Below, in pieces: positions 5,329 through 6,357 of a DNA stretch of 6,357 bases. Both the position numbers and the translations under genes were made by a program. The stretch's first letter is position 1; each line of letters begins with the position of its first letter. The notes under the pieces were generated by a model. That model saw only the letters and a list, made by a program, of their open reading frames with translations, had not been told where the DNA came from and searched no databases. The stretch is from Holosporaceae bacterium (GTDB lineage Bacteria; Pseudomonadota; Alphaproteobacteria; UBA3830): contig JAISCG010000084.1 in assembly GCA_031265715.1 (NCBI GenBank), positions 1-6,357 on the forward strand, in the 5' to 3' direction.

Positions 5329-6357
5329 TTAATTAGACCTTTTGAACGGATTTTCACTTTGTCTGATGAAAATTCTCAGCGGCACGCCTTTAAAATCGAA
5401 CGATTTTCGCAGGTGATTCAGCAGATATCTCTCATAGCTTACCGGAAGATGCGTGGAACGATTCGCAAAAAGCGCGAAGGTCGGCGGTTTGCAGTCGGTC
5501 TGGGAGATGTACTTCAGCTTGATCGGCATTCCGTTCACCAGGGGCGGAGGATTTTGGTAAATCGCCGCCTGAAACCACTTGTTCAGAGTGCCGGTGGAAA
5601 TTCTCCGCGACCAGTTATCGTATAATTTTAGGGCCGTGGTGAAAATTCGGATCAGCCCCTTTTTTTCCTTCGCAGAAACGAGCAGACACACCGCCCCCGG
5701 AAGCTGGGCGAATTCCTTTTCCGCGCGGCGTTCCACCTCCTCTTTGATTTTTTCGGGATTTTCAACGGTATCGCTTTTGTTGAGGGCAAACATGACGATC
5801 TTGCCTTCGTCAAATGCCTCTCGAGCAATGGTAATGTCTTGTTTTTCAAACGGATTTTGTATGTCCATCAGAACGACGACGATGTTGGCCAGACGGATAT
5901 GTTTTTTGGCGTCCACGGCGGATATCGTTTCAACTTTTTCCTCGATCTTGGATTTTCTGCGACGACCGGCGGTATCTATGAGCGAAATGCGGTGATTTTT
6001 GAACTTCCAATCCAGAGAAATCGAGTCGCGAGTGGTTCCGGCCCGATCTCCGGTGAGCAACCGCTCCTCTCCGATGATAGCGTTTATCATGGTTGATTTT
6101 CCAACGTTCGGTCGCCCGACCACGGCAATTTTTACGGGGATATCGTCCGGTTCTTCGTCGATTTCTTCAAAATTCGGCTCCCGGGATAAAATTTCGAAAA
6201 TCTCATCAAATCCCAGATTGTGCTCCGCCGAAATCGCGATTCCGTCTCCGAATCCCAAAATTTGCGGATTTTGCGGAAACACTTTTCCCTCGGATTTATT
6301 TTTCAGAAGAATGGTTGTTCGATTCCCGACTTTTTTAAAAGCGCCGCGTATCCAGGA
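5329..6357 (-). CDS. der: Ribosome-assembly GTPase Der (EngA), 3' part
   Basis: 342 codons of der, open at the right edge; the start and the first G1-G3 motifs lie outside. Der has two tandem GTPase domains and a KH-like domain and acts in late 50S subunit maturation. Seen here: the end of GTPase domain 1, with LKNKSE as a G4-like motif and ISAEHNLGFDEI as G5; an acidic linker (EEIDEEPDD); domain 2 with G1 GRPNVGKS (about 81-88 of the visible part), GTTRD (G2), DTAGRRRKSK (G3), NKSD (193-196, G4) and SAK (228-230, G5). The KH-like domain holds NPPPLVNG, KLKYISQ, FANRSTHLP, YERYLLNHLR and GVPLRIFIR. All motifs needed for GTP binding in domain 2 are intact. The stop is TAA at 5331-5329, and the AAAAGG near its end probably serves as the ribosome binding site of hscA, so the two are likely one operon. 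Confidence 0.95.
   Translation of the reverse strand, partial: SWIRGAFKKVGNRTTILLKNKSEGKVFPQNPQILGFGDGIAISAEHNLGFDEIFEILSREPNFEEIDEEPDDIPVKIAVVGRPNVGKSTMINAIIGEERLLTGDRAGTTRDSISLDWKFKNHRISLIDTAGRRRKSKIEEKVETISAVDAKKHIRLANIVVVLMDIQNPFEKQDITIAREAFDEGKIVMFALNKSDTVENPEKIKEEVERRAEKEFAQLPGAVCLLVSAKEKKGLIRIFTTALKLYDNWSRRISTGTLNKWFQAAIYQNPPPLVNGMPIKLKYISQTDCKPPTFALFANRSTHLPVSYERYLLNHLRKSFDFKGVPLRIFIRQSENPFKRSN

Noticed and set aside
4995..5336. Long plus-strand ORFs opposite hscA and der (also near 4679-5011, 5263-5625 and 5579-5995)
   Set aside because: These are shadows of strongly conserved genes on the minus strand, with Arg/Ser-rich, non-protein-like translations.

Overview
The window looks like a compact stretch of an alphaproteobacterial chromosome, probably from an intracellular or symbiotic lineage of the Rickettsiales/Holosporales type. 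This is inferred from the Hsp70 at 3654-5327, which resembles the short rickettsial HscA proteins of iron-sulfur cluster assembly, and from Tad-type (Flp pilus) pseudopilin genes next to core genes. Every supportable gene is on the minus strand, so the biological reading order is right to left. The code appears standard: TGA ends two genes and Trp is written TGG.

Right part (6357 down to 3654): the 3' two-thirds of der (EngA), a tandem GTPase for 50S ribosome assembly, runs in from outside the window. One nucleotide after its stop comes hscA, the specialised Hsp70 chaperone of the ISC pathway. The spacing implies one transcript with translational coupling.

Middle (3653 down to 2226): a gap of about 80 bases holds a likely promoter -10 box. 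It is followed by an unrecognised, probably exported 448-aa protein with a signal-peptide-like N terminus, an Ala/Ile-rich helical segment and an HExxH motif, which suggests a zinc metalloprotease-like effector or envelope protein.

Left part (2225 down to 1): a tandem array of TadE-like pseudopilin units. In transcription order it contains a decayed 3' remnant of one unit (about 2178-2008), an intact unit (1951-1202), a unit of a different TadE type (1145-380), and the 5' part of a last unit cut by the window edge (239-1). The three units with 5' ends start with almost the same module: the same upstream block, the same Shine-Dalgarno sequence and the same first codons (M-[L/V]-S-K-I...Q). In two of them a homopolymeric G tract (12 G at 1103-1114, 13 G at 196-208, coding strand) sits about ten codons after the start. 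At the lengths given, both tracts put the start codon out of frame with the TadE domain. In the intact unit the same place holds a short, in-frame, interrupted tract (GGAGGG). This has the form of a phase-variation contingency switch in a family of surface pilus components and is the main finding. The unit at 1145-380 adds a perfect 12-bp inverted repeat covering its ribosome binding site, and a TGATG stop/start overlap that would couple a leader ORF to the TadE ORF at tract lengths such as 10 or 13.
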